Assembly: GCF_024758005.1 (NCBI RefSeq)
Contig: NZ_CP103288.1
Span: 3,162,001 to 3,226,000 of the forward strand
Direction of reading: 5' to 3'
DNA from: Pseudarthrobacter sp. NS4
GTDB lineage: Bacteria; Actinomycetota; Actinomycetes; Actinomycetales; Micrococcaceae
DNA: 64,000 nt
Under the pieces are notes generated by a model. That model had not been told where the DNA came from and made no database searches. It saw only the letters and a list, made by a program, of their open reading frames with translations. Positions 17,708 through 26,181 of this stretch are shown here, one piece after another (position 1 is the first letter of the stretch; each line of letters begins with the position of its first letter). A program made the translations under genes and the position numbers.

Positions 17708-19138
17708 TCAGCCCCGGGAGATCCGGATCATGTCCTCGCGTGGGACCACCTTGATCCGTTCCCGGACCACATGGTCCAGGTCCTCGGGACCGGTCCAGGC
17801 AGCACCGAGGCCTGCCTCATGGGCGTCCAGCCTGTTCCAGCCCTCCCAGGTGGTGTACTCGATGCCGCGCTCTTCCAGCAGGTCGATGATGGCCTGCGGA
17901 TCGGGATTCTTGGCCGGGGGAAGGGTGGGACGGTCCTCGAGCAGGAAGCCGATGGTTTCAAGGGCGTCGCCCTTGGTGTGGCCGATGAGGCCGACAGGTC
18001 CGCGCTTGATCCAGCCGGTGGCATAAATTCCCGGAACCGGGTTTCCTTCGGCGTCCAGGACCCGGCCGCCCTCGTTGGGGATCACACCGCGCTTTGCGTC
18101 GTATTCCAGTTCGTCCAAGGCAGAGCCGTGGTAGCCGATGGCCCGGTACACGGCCTGGACGGGGTATTCGATGTACTCCCCCGTGCCTTTGGCGTTGCCG
18201 GTGCCGTCAAGCTGCATGCGCTCGAACTTGATTCCGCCCACCTTGCCCGTGCCGTCGTCGAGCACTTCAACGGGGCTGTGCAGGAAGTGCAGGTGCAGGC
18301 GGCGCGACGACGGGTTCTCGGATTCGGCGTGCTCCTCCACCAGCCAGTTGGTGAGGGTGTTCACCATGGTCTTGATCTGGTTGTTGCTGCGGATGGCGTC
18401 GTCGGAGGCCTCATCGAATTCGAAGTCCTCCGGGTACAGGACAATGTCCACGTCATTCATGTGGCTGAGCTCCCGCAGCTCAAGGGGCGTGAACTTGACC
18501 TGGGCAGGACCGCGGCGGCCAAACACGTGCACGTCGGTGACCGGCGACGCTTTCAGGCCCCGGTAGACGTTGTCCGGGATCTCGGTACTGAGCAGTTCCT
18601 CGGGATGCTTGACCAGCATGCGGGCCACGTCCAGGGCCACGTTCCCATTGCCGATCACAGCGATCTCCTTGGCTTCCAGCGGCCACTCCCGGGGAACATC
18701 GGGGTGCCCGTCGTACCAGGACACAAAGTCGGCGCCACCAAACGAGCCCGCCAGCTCGATGCCCGGGATGGCAAGGTCGGCGTCTTTGACTGCGCCGGTG
18801 GAGAAGATCACGGCGTCGTAGAAGGAGCGGAAATCGTGCAGGGTGAGGTCCCGGCCGTAGGTCACATTGCCCAGGAACCGGATATCGCCGCGGTCCAGGA
18901 CCTTATGGAGGGCGTTGACGATGCCCTTGATTCGGGGGTGGTCCGGGGCAACGCCGTAGCGGATCAGTCCGTAGGGCGCCGGGTAGGCCTCGAAGAGGTC
19001 GATGCTGACTTCGAAGTCGCCGTCCTTCACTCCGCTGGATTTGGTGAGGATGTCCGCAGCGTAGACTCCCGCCGGCCCTGCGCCCACAATGGCGACGCGC
19101 AGCGGACGGTTGGACGTTGTTTCGCTGGGGTTGGACAC
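17708..19138 (-). CDS. fprA: FprA-type NADPH-ferredoxin/adrenodoxin-like reductase
   Basis: 476 residues. FAD motif VGAGPAGVYAADIL at the N-terminus, NADPH motif IGNGNVALDVARML in the middle, and ATGWIKRGPVGLIGHTKGDA near residue 370 are the signatures of the adrenodoxin-reductase-like family. It passes electrons from NADPH to ferredoxin-type partners. I choose the GTG at 19138 (AGAAGGG six bases before) over the ATG 30 bp upstream; the paralogue at 34596 also starts GTG-Ser at the same place. It stands alone here between the regulator and topoisomerase genes. Confidence 0.9.
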   Translation of the reverse strand: MSNPSETTSNRPLRVAIVGAGPAGVYAADILTKSSGVKDGDFEVSIDLFEAYPAPYGLIRYGVAPDHPRIKGIVNALHKVLDRGDIRFLGNVTYGRDLTLHDFRSFYDAVIFSTGAVKDADLAIPGIELAGSFGGADFVSWYDGHPDVPREWPLEAKEIAVIGNGNVALDVARMLVKHPEELLSTEIPDNVYRGLKASPVTDVHVFGRRGPAQVKFTPLELRELSHMNDVDIVLYPEDFEFDEASDDAIRSNNQIKTMVNTLTNWLVEEHAESENPSSRRLHLHFLHSPVEVLDDGTGKVGGIKFERMQLDGTGNAKGTGEYIEYPVQAVYRAIGYHGSALDELEYDAKRGVIPNEGGRVLDAEGNPVPGIYATGWIKRGPVGLIGHTKGDALETIGFLLEDRPTLPPAKNPDPQAIIDLLEERGIEYTTWEGWNRLDAHEAGLGAAWTGPEDLDHVVRERIKVVPREDMIRISRG

Positions 19139-19220
19139 CGCGAGCCCTTCTGAACTGATCATTTTCATGATGCATGGGATTGCGCCGAATCAGGTAGCGC
19201 ACAGTCCCTTATTCTAGGCC

Positions 19221-20246
19221 TCAGCCGCTTTCCGCCAGCGGCACCACATTTCCTTCGCGGTAGAGCAGCGCCCGGAGCTCCGCCTCCGCCGAGTCGAGCC
19301 GCTTGGGATCGATGGTTTCGCCGGCGTGATAATGGTCCAGCACGCGGGGGTCCACATAGCTCTTGCGGGCGATCGACGGCGTGTTTCCCAGCACCTCCGC
19401 AGCGTCCAGCATTGCGCTGCTGATGGCCCTCTTCCGCTTGGCGGCGGTCTTCCGGGTTCCCGTGCGGGCCAGGCTCGCGGCCGCCGCCAGGGTCCCGCGC
19501 AGGGTACGGAAGTCCTTTGCCGTGAAGTCGGCTCCAGTCCGCTCCTTCACGTAAGCGTTAATTTCCGCACTTGTCACCGGCCGCCAGGTCCGGCCCTCCT
19601 TATAGGCCAGGAGCCGGGCATTGGGTCCCCGGCGTTTCAGCAGGCGAACCAGGACGGCAAGGTCTGCGTCGCGGATTTCCGATTCCCAGTCCTTGCCGCT
19701 CTTGGCCGGGAACCTGAGCAGGATCCGGTCCTTCCGCACCTGGACGTGGGCACAAAGCAGGGTGGCCAGGCCCCGGCTGCCGTTCTCGTTCGTGTACCGC
19801 TCGGAGCCCACGCGCAAGGACCCGCTGTCGAGCATCCGGAACGCTCCGGCCAGGACACGCTCCCGGGTGAAGCCTTCACTGCGCAGGTCCATGGTTACCC
19901 GGCGGCGGGCGACCGGAAGGGACTCGGCCAACTGCAGGGAACGGTCGAACTTGAGCCGGTCCTTCCGTTCCCGCCACTCGGGGTGGTAGATGTACTGGCG
20001 CCGGCCCACCGCGTCCACCCCGGTCGCCTGGATGTGCCCGTTCTCAAACGGGGCAATCCAGACGTCCGTCCAGGCCGGCGGAATACCAATACTCTCCAGC
20101 CGGTCCCGAACAGGCCCCGGCGGCAGGGTGGAGCCGTCGAGGTCCCGGTAACTGAAGCCCTTGCCCGCGGGCAGCCTGCGGTATCCGCGGCCCGAGGCGT
20201 TGCTGCGCCGGAGCCTCACGGGACGGCTTCCGGCAGGTCCGCACAT
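19221..20246 (-). CDS. DNA topoisomerase IB (poxvirus type)
   Basis: 341 residues. The N-terminal domain has GFSYRDLDG and IPPAWTDVWIAP. The catalytic domain has RVGSERYTNENGSRGLATLL (catalytic Arg and region), TAKDFRTLRGT, and the nucleophile Tyr in ARKSYVDPRVLDHY. Poxvirus-type IB enzymes relax supercoils through a 3'-phosphotyrosine intermediate; bacterial copies are non-essential accessories. Length is normal. It diverges from rarD. Confidence 0.93.
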   Translation of the reverse strand: MCGPAGSRPVRLRRSNASGRGYRRLPAGKGFSYRDLDGSTLPPGPVRDRLESIGIPPAWTDVWIAPFENGHIQATGVDAVGRRQYIYHPEWRERKDRLKFDRSLQLAESLPVARRRVTMDLRSEGFTRERVLAGAFRMLDSGSLRVGSERYTNENGSRGLATLLCAHVQVRKDRILLRFPAKSGKDWESEIRDADLAVLVRLLKRRGPNARLLAYKEGRTWRPVTSAEINAYVKERTGADFTAKDFRTLRGTLAAAASLARTGTRKTAAKRKRAISSAMLDAAEVLGNTPSIARKSYVDPRVLDHYHAGETIDPKRLDSAEAELRALLYREGNVVPLAESG

Positions 20247-20322
20247 GTCATGAAAGCAAGCCTACTGACTATCTGCTGTTTCCGGCATGCAGGCTTGGAA
20301 TACCTGGACCTGGATTGGTGTT

Positions 20323-21378
20323 ATGGGTTTCGTGCCCATCCCCGAAGGATCCTCCCCCGCCAGTCCGCCTGCCCCCGCCACGGCGGGCCCCCCGTCAGGC
20401 AAGGGCGCCGCCGGCGCAGACGGGATGGAGGCCAAGGGGGCCGGCGCTCCGAAGGCAGTCGATAAAGAGACGACGGCGGGAATCCTCTTCGGCATCGGGG
20501 CCTACGGATTGTGGGGGCTGCTGCCTCTGTACTTCTTCGTGCTCATGCCCGCTGGCGCCGTCGAAATCGTGGCCAACCGGGTGGTTTGGTCCCTGTTGTT
20601 CTGCGCGCTGCTGATCACCGTGACCCGCGCCTGGCCGGCCCTGGTTGCGGCGCTGCGAAACCGCGCTGTGTTTGGTTCCCTGGCCCTCGCGGCTTTTCTT
20701 ATCGCCGTGAACTGGCTGACGTACACCTACGGCGTCACTACCAACCAGACAGTGGAAGCCTCCCTGGGCTACTTCATCAACCCGCTGGTTTCTGTCCTGC
20801 TTGGCGTCTTTGTCCTTAAGGAAAAGCTGCGTCCGCTCCAGTGGGCCGCCGTCGGCATCGGTTTCGTGGCGGTGGGAGTCCTCACCTACTCCTACGGCAA
20901 GCTGCCGTGGATTGCCCTGACGCTGGCCTTCAGCTTTGGCCTCTATGGCTTCGTGAAGAAACGCGTCGGCCCCAAGGTGGATGCGGTCACCAGCCTGAGC
21001 GTGGAGACCATGGTCCTGGCACCGTTCGCGGCGGTCACCATGATTTTCCTGGCCGCCAGCGGTTCCGCCACCCTGACCGCCCAGGGCGCCGGGCATTTCT
21101 GGCTGCTTCTCGCATCCGGCGTGATCACCGCCGTCCCGCTGCTCTTCTTCGGCGCTTCCGCCCGCCGCCTGCCTATGACAACCATCGGCCTGCTGCAGTA
21201 CTTCGCCCCGTTGCTGCAGTTCATCGTTGCACTCGTGGTGTTCCAGGAAGCCATGACCCTGGAGCGCTGGATCGGTTTCGGAGTAGTGTGGCTGGCCCTG
21301 GCGGTCCTCACCGTGGACATGCTGCGGGCGGCGCGCAGAAACTCGCTGGCAAGAAGACGGGAAATGCGGGGCACATGA
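20323..21378 (+). CDS. rarD: RarD-type EamA/DMT transporter
   Basis: About 351 residues with ten membrane segments (two EamA halves). The first segment GILFGIGAYGLWGLLPLYFF and VNWLTYTYGVTTNQTVEASLGYF (residues about 136-158) are characteristic of RarD proteins. They are inner-membrane permeases of uncertain substrate. The first about 45 residues are a low-complexity Pro/Ala/Gly tail, so the start is uncertain: ATG 20287, 20323 or 20425 are all in frame. 20323 leaves room for a promoter against the divergent topoisomerase gene. The stop overlaps a phytase relic. Confidence 0.88.
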   Translation: MGFVPIPEGSSPASPPAPATAGPPSGKGAAGADGMEAKGAGAPKAVDKETTAGILFGIGAYGLWGLLPLYFFVLMPAGAVEIVANRVVWSLLFCALLITVTRAWPALVAALRNRAVFGSLALAAFLIAVNWLTYTYGVTTNQTVEASLGYFINPLVSVLLGVFVLKEKLRPLQWAAVGIGFVAVGVLTYSYGKLPWIALTLAFSFGLYGFVKKRVGPKVDAVTSLSVETMVLAPFAAVTMIFLAASGSATLTAQGAGHFWLLLASGVITAVPLLFFGASARRLPMTTIGLLQYFAPLLQFIVALVVFQEAMTLERWIGFGVVWLALAVLTVDMLRAARRNSLARRREMRGT

Positions 21379-21577
21379 CATCCACCATTCCCTCTACGCC
21401 CGGTCCGGTGACAATGCCTTCATCAAAAAGCTCAAGGTGGGCGGGAACAGAAACATCGACGCCGTGACAGGAACCGACGGCCTGGACGTCACTGCCCGGA
21501 ACGTCGGGTCGCAATTCGAACAGGGACTTCTGGTGGTCCACGATGAATCGAACGACGACGGGAAACGTCGAACCTGA
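21377..21577 (+). pseudogene. C-terminal relic of a beta-propeller 3-phytase
   Basis: A 66-residue open stretch with no start codon, beginning inside the rarD stop. It reads IHHSLYARSGDNAFIKKLKV ... VTGTDGLDVTARNVG ... FEQGLLVVHDESND and then stops. This is the closing part of beta-propeller phytases (R-x-GDN-x-F, ETDGL-like, GLLVVHD-like). The preceding about 300 residues are absent, replaced by rarD, so the gene was truncated by a deletion or rearrangement at the rarD 3' end. Confidence 0.6.
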
Positions 21578-21613
21578 AGTACATTCCGCTTGACTCGGTC
21601 CTGGAATAAGGCA

Positions 21614-21662
21614 AAAAGGCCTCAGGCCCCGGAAGCTTTGCTCTTCCGGGGCCTGAGGCCTG
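21614..21662 (-). terminator. Terminator of patD-gabT
   Basis: Very strong hairpin: GGCCTCAGGCCCCGGAAG pairs with its complement across a 7-nt loop, with A5/T5 on the gabT-distal side. It can also stop transcription arriving from rarD. Confidence 0.88.
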
Positions 21663-21699
21663 TTCGCGCCCTTGCGGGGGACGGCTGACTCTGTGGGTG

Positions 21700-23070
21700 T
21701 TACGCGTTGGCCTTGATGGCACCGGCGAGGACGTCCAGGCCGTCGTTCAGGAGGTCATCGGTGATAACCAGCGGGGGCAGCAGGCGGATGACGTTGCCGT
21801 AGGTGCCGCAGGTGAGGATGATGACGCCTTCCTTCAGGCAGGCGGCAGCAACGGCCTTTGTTAGTTCCGGGTTGGGTTCCTTGGACCCGGCCTGGACCAG
21901 TTCGATGGCGAGCATGGCGCCGCGGCCGCGGATGTCCCCGATCACGGCCGAGCCGGCGGCGGCGAGTTCAGACTGCAGGTCGCGGAGGCGGCCGGTGGCG
22001 AGGGCTTCGATGTGGCGGGCGCGCCCGGCCAGGCCGTATTCCTCCATCGAGCCGATGGATGCCAGGGCCGCGGCGCACGCTACCGGGTTGCCGCCGTAGG
22101 TGCCGCCCAGGCCACCCGGGTGGACGGCGTCGAGCAGGTCGGCCCGGCCGGTGATGGCGGACAGGGGCATGCCGCCGGCGATGCCCTTGGCGAGGGTCAT
22201 GATGTCCGGGATCACGCCCTCGTGGTTGACGGCGAACCATTCGCCGGTGCGGCAGAAGCCGGACTGGACCTCGTCGGCAATGAAGACGATGCCCTTTTCC
22301 CTGGCCCACTCGGCCAGCGCCGGGAGGAAGCCCTCGGCCGGGACGATGAAGCCGCCCTCACCCTGGATGGGCTCGATGATGATCGCGGCAACCTGGTCCC
22401 CGCCAATCTGCTTCTCGATCATGGTGATGGCGCGCTTGGCGGCCTCGGCACCAGTGATTTCCGGGTTTTCCTCGCGGTAGGGGTAGCTCATGGGCATGCG
22501 GTAGACCTCGGGCGCGAACGGACCGAAGTTGGTCTTGTACGGCATGGCTTTGGCGGTCAGCGCCATGGTGAGGTTGGTGCGTCCATGGTAGGCGTGGTCG
22601 AAAGCGACGACGGCGTCACGGCCGGTGGCCAGGCGGGCCACCTTGATGGCGTTCTCCACTGCCTCGGCGCCGGAGTTGAAGAGGACGGTGCGCTTTTCGT
22701 GGTCGCCGGGGGTGAGCCGGTTCAGCTGCTCGGCCACTGCCACGTAGCCTTCGTAGGGAGTGACCATGAAACAGGTGTGCGTGAAGTGCTCCACGGCTTC
22801 CTTCACGGCACCGACGACGGCGGGATCGGACGCGCCCACGCTGGTCACCGCGATGCCCGAGCCAAGGTCAATGAAGGAGTTGCCGTCCACGTCCTGGATG
22901 ATGCCGCCGTCGGCGTCTGCAACGTAGACCGGAACGCCGGAGGCGACGCCCGCGGCCACCACGGACTTGCGCCGCTCTGCGAGGGCAACGGACTTGGGGC
23001 CCGGGAAGTCGGCCTGGACGCGGCGCTTCTGCTCCAGGCGGAAGGTGATATCGGATGCGGTGGTGGTCAT
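21700..23070 (-). CDS. gabT: 4-aminobutyrate--2-oxoglutarate transaminase
   Basis: 456 residues, class III aminotransferase. PLP contacts: NSGAEAVENAIKVAR, the FDHAYHGRTNLTMALTAK segment, IIIEPIQGEGGF, and the Schiff-base Lys in DIMTLAKGIAGGMPLSA. It converts GABA to succinate semialdehyde. It follows patD, a gamma-aminobutyraldehyde dehydrogenase, with a 62-bp gap, so the pair would take putrescine-derived aldehyde through GABA. A succinate-semialdehyde dehydrogenase gene is not in this cluster. Confidence 0.94.
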   Translation of the reverse strand: MTTTASDITFRLEQKRRVQADFPGPKSVALAERRKSVVAAGVASGVPVYVADADGGIIQDVDGNSFIDLGSGIAVTSVGASDPAVVGAVKEAVEHFTHTCFMVTPYEGYVAVAEQLNRLTPGDHEKRTVLFNSGAEAVENAIKVARLATGRDAVVAFDHAYHGRTNLTMALTAKAMPYKTNFGPFAPEVYRMPMSYPYREENPEITGAEAAKRAITMIEKQIGGDQVAAIIIEPIQGEGGFIVPAEGFLPALAEWAREKGIVFIADEVQSGFCRTGEWFAVNHEGVIPDIMTLAKGIAGGMPLSAITGRADLLDAVHPGGLGGTYGGNPVACAAALASIGSMEEYGLAGRARHIEALATGRLRDLQSELAAAGSAVIGDIRGRGAMLAIELVQAGSKEPNPELTKAVAAACLKEGVIILTCGTYGNVIRLLPPLVITDDLLNDGLDVLAGAIKANA

Positions 23071-23132
23071 GGGGAGGCCTTTCAGGAATAGCGGGAAGCG
23101 TTTTGGGGTGTGCTGCTGGTTGCGCGGCCGGG

Positions 23133-24563
23133 TCAGGCGTCCAGGGCACTCATGACGTGCTTGATGCGCGTGTAGTCCTCCACGCCGTACATGGAGAGGT
23201 CCTTGCCGTAGCCGGACTGCTTGAAGCCGCCGTGCGGCATTTCGGCGGTGAGGAGGATGTGGGTGTTGATCCAGACGGCGCCGAAGTCCAGGTCCCGGCT
23301 CAGGCGCATCGCCGTGCCGTGGTTGCTGGTCCAGACGCTGGAGGCGAGGGCGTATTCAACGTCATTCGCCAGTTCAACGGCTTCTTCCTCGGTGCTGAAC
23401 TTCTGCACCGTGATGACGGGGCCGAAGGTTTCCTGCTGGACGATGCTGTCCGTCTGCTTGGCCCCGGTGATGATGGTGGGCTCGAAGAAGAACCCCTTGT
23501 CCCCCGCCCGGTGGCCGCCGGTTTCGATCCGGCAGTTCGCCGGCAGGTTCTCCACCACGGACGTCACGGCGTTGAAGTGGTTTACGTTGTTCAGCGGGCC
23601 GAAGTAGTTGTCTTCGTCGTTCTGCGAACCGGTGCGCAGGGTCCTGGTGTGCTCCACCATGGCGGCCACGACGTCGTCGTGCACGGAATCCTCCACCAGC
23701 ACGCGGGTGATGGCGGTGCAGTCCTGGCCGGCGTTGAAGAAGGCGAACTCGGCGATGGCTGCGGCGCTCTTCTTGATGTCGGCGTCCTTGAAGACGATGG
23801 CGGGCGCCTTGCCGCCGAGCTCCAGGTGGGCGCGCTTGAGCCCTTTGGCGGCACCGGAGGCGACGGCGATGCCGGCCCGGACGGAACCCGTGATGGACAC
23901 CAGGCCGGGGACCTTGTGCTCCACCATCATCGAGCCGGTCTGGCCGGAGCCCAGCACCACGTTCAGGACACCGGGGGGCAGGATTTCGCCGGCCAGGCGG
24001 GCCAGGACAAGGGTGGACTCGGGCGTGGTGTCGGAGGGCTTCAGGACAACCGTGTTGCCGGCGGCGAGCGCGGGGCCGATTTTCCAGATGGCCATCAGGA
24101 ACGGGTAGTTCCACGGTGCAACCTGGGCCACCACGCCGATGGGCTCCCGGCGGACGTAAGAGGTGTGGCCTTCAAAGTACTCGCCGGCGGACTTGCCTTC
24201 GAGGATGCGGGCGGCACCGGCGAAGAAGCGGAGCTGGTCTGCGCCTGCGGCCACTTCCTCGGAGGCGATCAGGGAGCGGACCTGGCCGGTGTTGCGGTGC
24301 TGGGCCTCCACCAGTTCGTCGCTGTTGGCCTCGATGGCGTCCGCGAGCTTAAGGAGCATCAGCTGCCGCTGGCCGGGTGTGACGTGTTTCCAGGTCTTAA
24401 AGGCGTCCTTGGCAGCGGCCATGGCGGCGTCGACGTCGGCCTGCACCGAGACAGGCGCGTGCGCCACCACTTCGCCGTTGGTGGGGTTCACAATGTCCAG
24501 CTGTGCGGTGCCGGCGGGGGTGACGAACTGCCCGTTGATGAAGTTCTGCAAGGTTTGGACCAC
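23133..24563 (-). CDS. patD: Gamma-aminobutyraldehyde dehydrogenase
   Basis: 476 residues of the ALDH superfamily. The catalytic Cys is in NAGQDCTAITRVLV, the Glu in LELGGKAPAIV, and the Asn in APWNYPFLMAIWK. The NAGQDCTA form is typical of PatD/YdcW-type enzymes that convert 4-aminobutanal to GABA. The frame has no ATG at the right place; a GTG at 24563 with AGAGG upstream gives the family-typical start (VVQTLQNFINGQF). It is in line with gabT and diverges from a PucR regulator. Confidence 0.88.
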   Translation of the reverse strand: MVQTLQNFINGQFVTPAGTAQLDIVNPTNGEVVAHAPVSVQADVDAAMAAAKDAFKTWKHVTPGQRQLMLLKLADAIEANSDELVEAQHRNTGQVRSLIASEEVAAGADQLRFFAGAARILEGKSAGEYFEGHTSYVRREPIGVVAQVAPWNYPFLMAIWKIGPALAAGNTVVLKPSDTTPESTLVLARLAGEILPPGVLNVVLGSGQTGSMMVEHKVPGLVSITGSVRAGIAVASGAAKGLKRAHLELGGKAPAIVFKDADIKKSAAAIAEFAFFNAGQDCTAITRVLVEDSVHDDVVAAMVEHTRTLRTGSQNDEDNYFGPLNNVNHFNAVTSVVENLPANCRIETGGHRAGDKGFFFEPTIITGAKQTDSIVQQETFGPVITVQKFSTEEEAVELANDVEYALASSVWTSNHGTAMRLSRDLDFGAVWINTHILLTAEMPHGGFKQSGYGKDLSMYGVEDYTRIKHVMSALDA

Positions 24564-24733
24564 GGTGTGCAACCTCTTTCGTAGGGGGCCATCGGCGCCA
24601 AGGTGAAGGGACCAGGGCGATGGATGTAACTGCCTTGAGCCTATGCCAGCGGCCATATGCAGTGAATAGCCAGGTGCACACCCTTTGCGGAACTGTTTAG
24701 TGCGGTCGTCCAGCCACCGCTTATCCTTGATCC

Positions 24734-26170
24734 ATGGCCATCTCCCTCGCTGCCCTGCTGGGCGTGAACTCCCTGAAGCTGTCCAAGGCAGGGGTCGCCG
24801 AGACCACCTGGCACCAGGACATCAACTGGGTGGCCGTCACCGAACTTGAAGACCCACAGCGGTTCATCAACGGCGGTGAACTGATCCTCACCACCGGGCT
24901 GCGCCTGCGGTCCGCCCCGGAACAGCGGCGCTTCGTCCGCCAGGTGCAGCGTGCCGGTGCCGTGGGTATCGGCTTCGGCGTCGGACTCTCGCATGAAACG
25001 GTGCCGCCGGCCCTCCTGGCCGAGGCCAACAGGTGGGGCCTGCCCGTGGTGGAGGTCCCCTACGAAACCCCGTTTATTGCCATCGGCAAGCTGGTGGCCG
25101 ACGCCCAGTCCGCGGACCACTATTCCAAGCTCGAACGGCTGATCGCCGGGCACCAGGTACTGGCCCGCGCGCTGCTGACCGGGGGCGGGCTGGCCGAACT
25201 CCTGAAGCACCTGGGCAGCATGCTCCGCACCGATATTGCCCTCACCCAGTTCACCGCGCAGCTCTACAACAGCAGCAGCGAATCCCCGTCCGCGGATACG
25301 TGGTCCTCCTACCCCATCCCCACCGGCCGCCGGGACGCCTGCACACTCTGGGTCCGCCAGCCCTTCGAGGACTCCGGCATCATCGGATACGCGCAGAACC
25401 TGATCAGCGTGGAGCTGAACAACATGGTCAAGCAGCGCCAGGCCCAGCGTGCCCTGTGCGGGCAGGTGCTCGAGGACGTCATCCACGGCGCACTCGAGAC
25501 CAGCGAGGCGCAACGCCGCCTGGCCGGGGTGGGCGTGAACAGTACGCGGAAGAACGTGGTGCTGCTCGCCGTTTCGGCCGCCCACAGCAAGGCCCTGGTG
25601 AGCACCTCCGTGCCGCGGGAACTGGAAAAGGCTGTTGCCGCCGTCGTGGGCAAGGACCTGGTGCTGGTCATCAATGATGACGGCAGCGCGGTTCCTGCCC
25701 TGGCCCGGAAGCTCAGCGACCACCTGGCCGAGGCCGGCCTCCACGCCACCATCGGCATCGGCGGTGCGTACACCAAGCCCAACGGCCTGCGGTGGAGCTA
25801 CTTCGAAGCCCGGGAGGCGGCAAGCCATGGGCTGCCCGTCAACGAGCCGGAGCGCCTGAGCCTGACGTCGCTGCTGCTGGCCAGTGAGGATGTGCCGCTC
25901 GCGGACATGGCGCACGAGTCGCTCAACCCGCTCCGCTCCTTCGATGCCGCCCACGGCGCCGAGCTGATGACCACGCTGGAAAGCTACCTCAACAACAACG
26001 GCTCCGTGGCGGCCGTTGCGGAGGAGCTCACCCTGCACCGCAACACGGTCCGGTACCGGCTGGCCCAGATCACCGAGCTGACCGGGTACGACCCCGCCCT
26101 CACGTCGGACCGCGTCCAGCTGTGGCTGGCGCTGGCCGTGGCCCGGCTGGCCGCGCGGCAGGGCAAGTAG
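24734..26170 (+). CDS. PucR-family transcriptional regulator
   Basis: 478 residues. The N-terminal PucR domain (about 5-125) has INWVAVTELEDPQRFINGGE and LILTTGLRL; a middle GGDEF-like region follows; the C-terminal HTH_30 domain (about 400-475) has NNNGSVAAVAEELTLHRNTV. PucR proteins control purine, amine and amino-acid catabolism. It diverges from patD-gabT across a 170-bp spacer, so it most likely activates the GABA operon. The start is clear. Confidence 0.9.
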   Translation: MAISLAALLGVNSLKLSKAGVAETTWHQDINWVAVTELEDPQRFINGGELILTTGLRLRSAPEQRRFVRQVQRAGAVGIGFGVGLSHETVPPALLAEANRWGLPVVEVPYETPFIAIGKLVADAQSADHYSKLERLIAGHQVLARALLTGGGLAELLKHLGSMLRTDIALTQFTAQLYNSSSESPSADTWSSYPIPTGRRDACTLWVRQPFEDSGIIGYAQNLISVELNNMVKQRQAQRALCGQVLEDVIHGALETSEAQRRLAGVGVNSTRKNVVLLAVSAAHSKALVSTSVPRELEKAVAAVVGKDLVLVINDDGSAVPALARKLSDHLAEAGLHATIGIGGAYTKPNGLRWSYFEAREAASHGLPVNEPERLSLTSLLLASEDVPLADMAHESLNPLRSFDAAHGAELMTTLESYLNNNGSVAAVAEELTLHRNTVRYRLAQITELTGYDPALTSDRVQLWLALAVARLAARQGK

Positions 26171-26181
26171 CGCAGGCGCGT

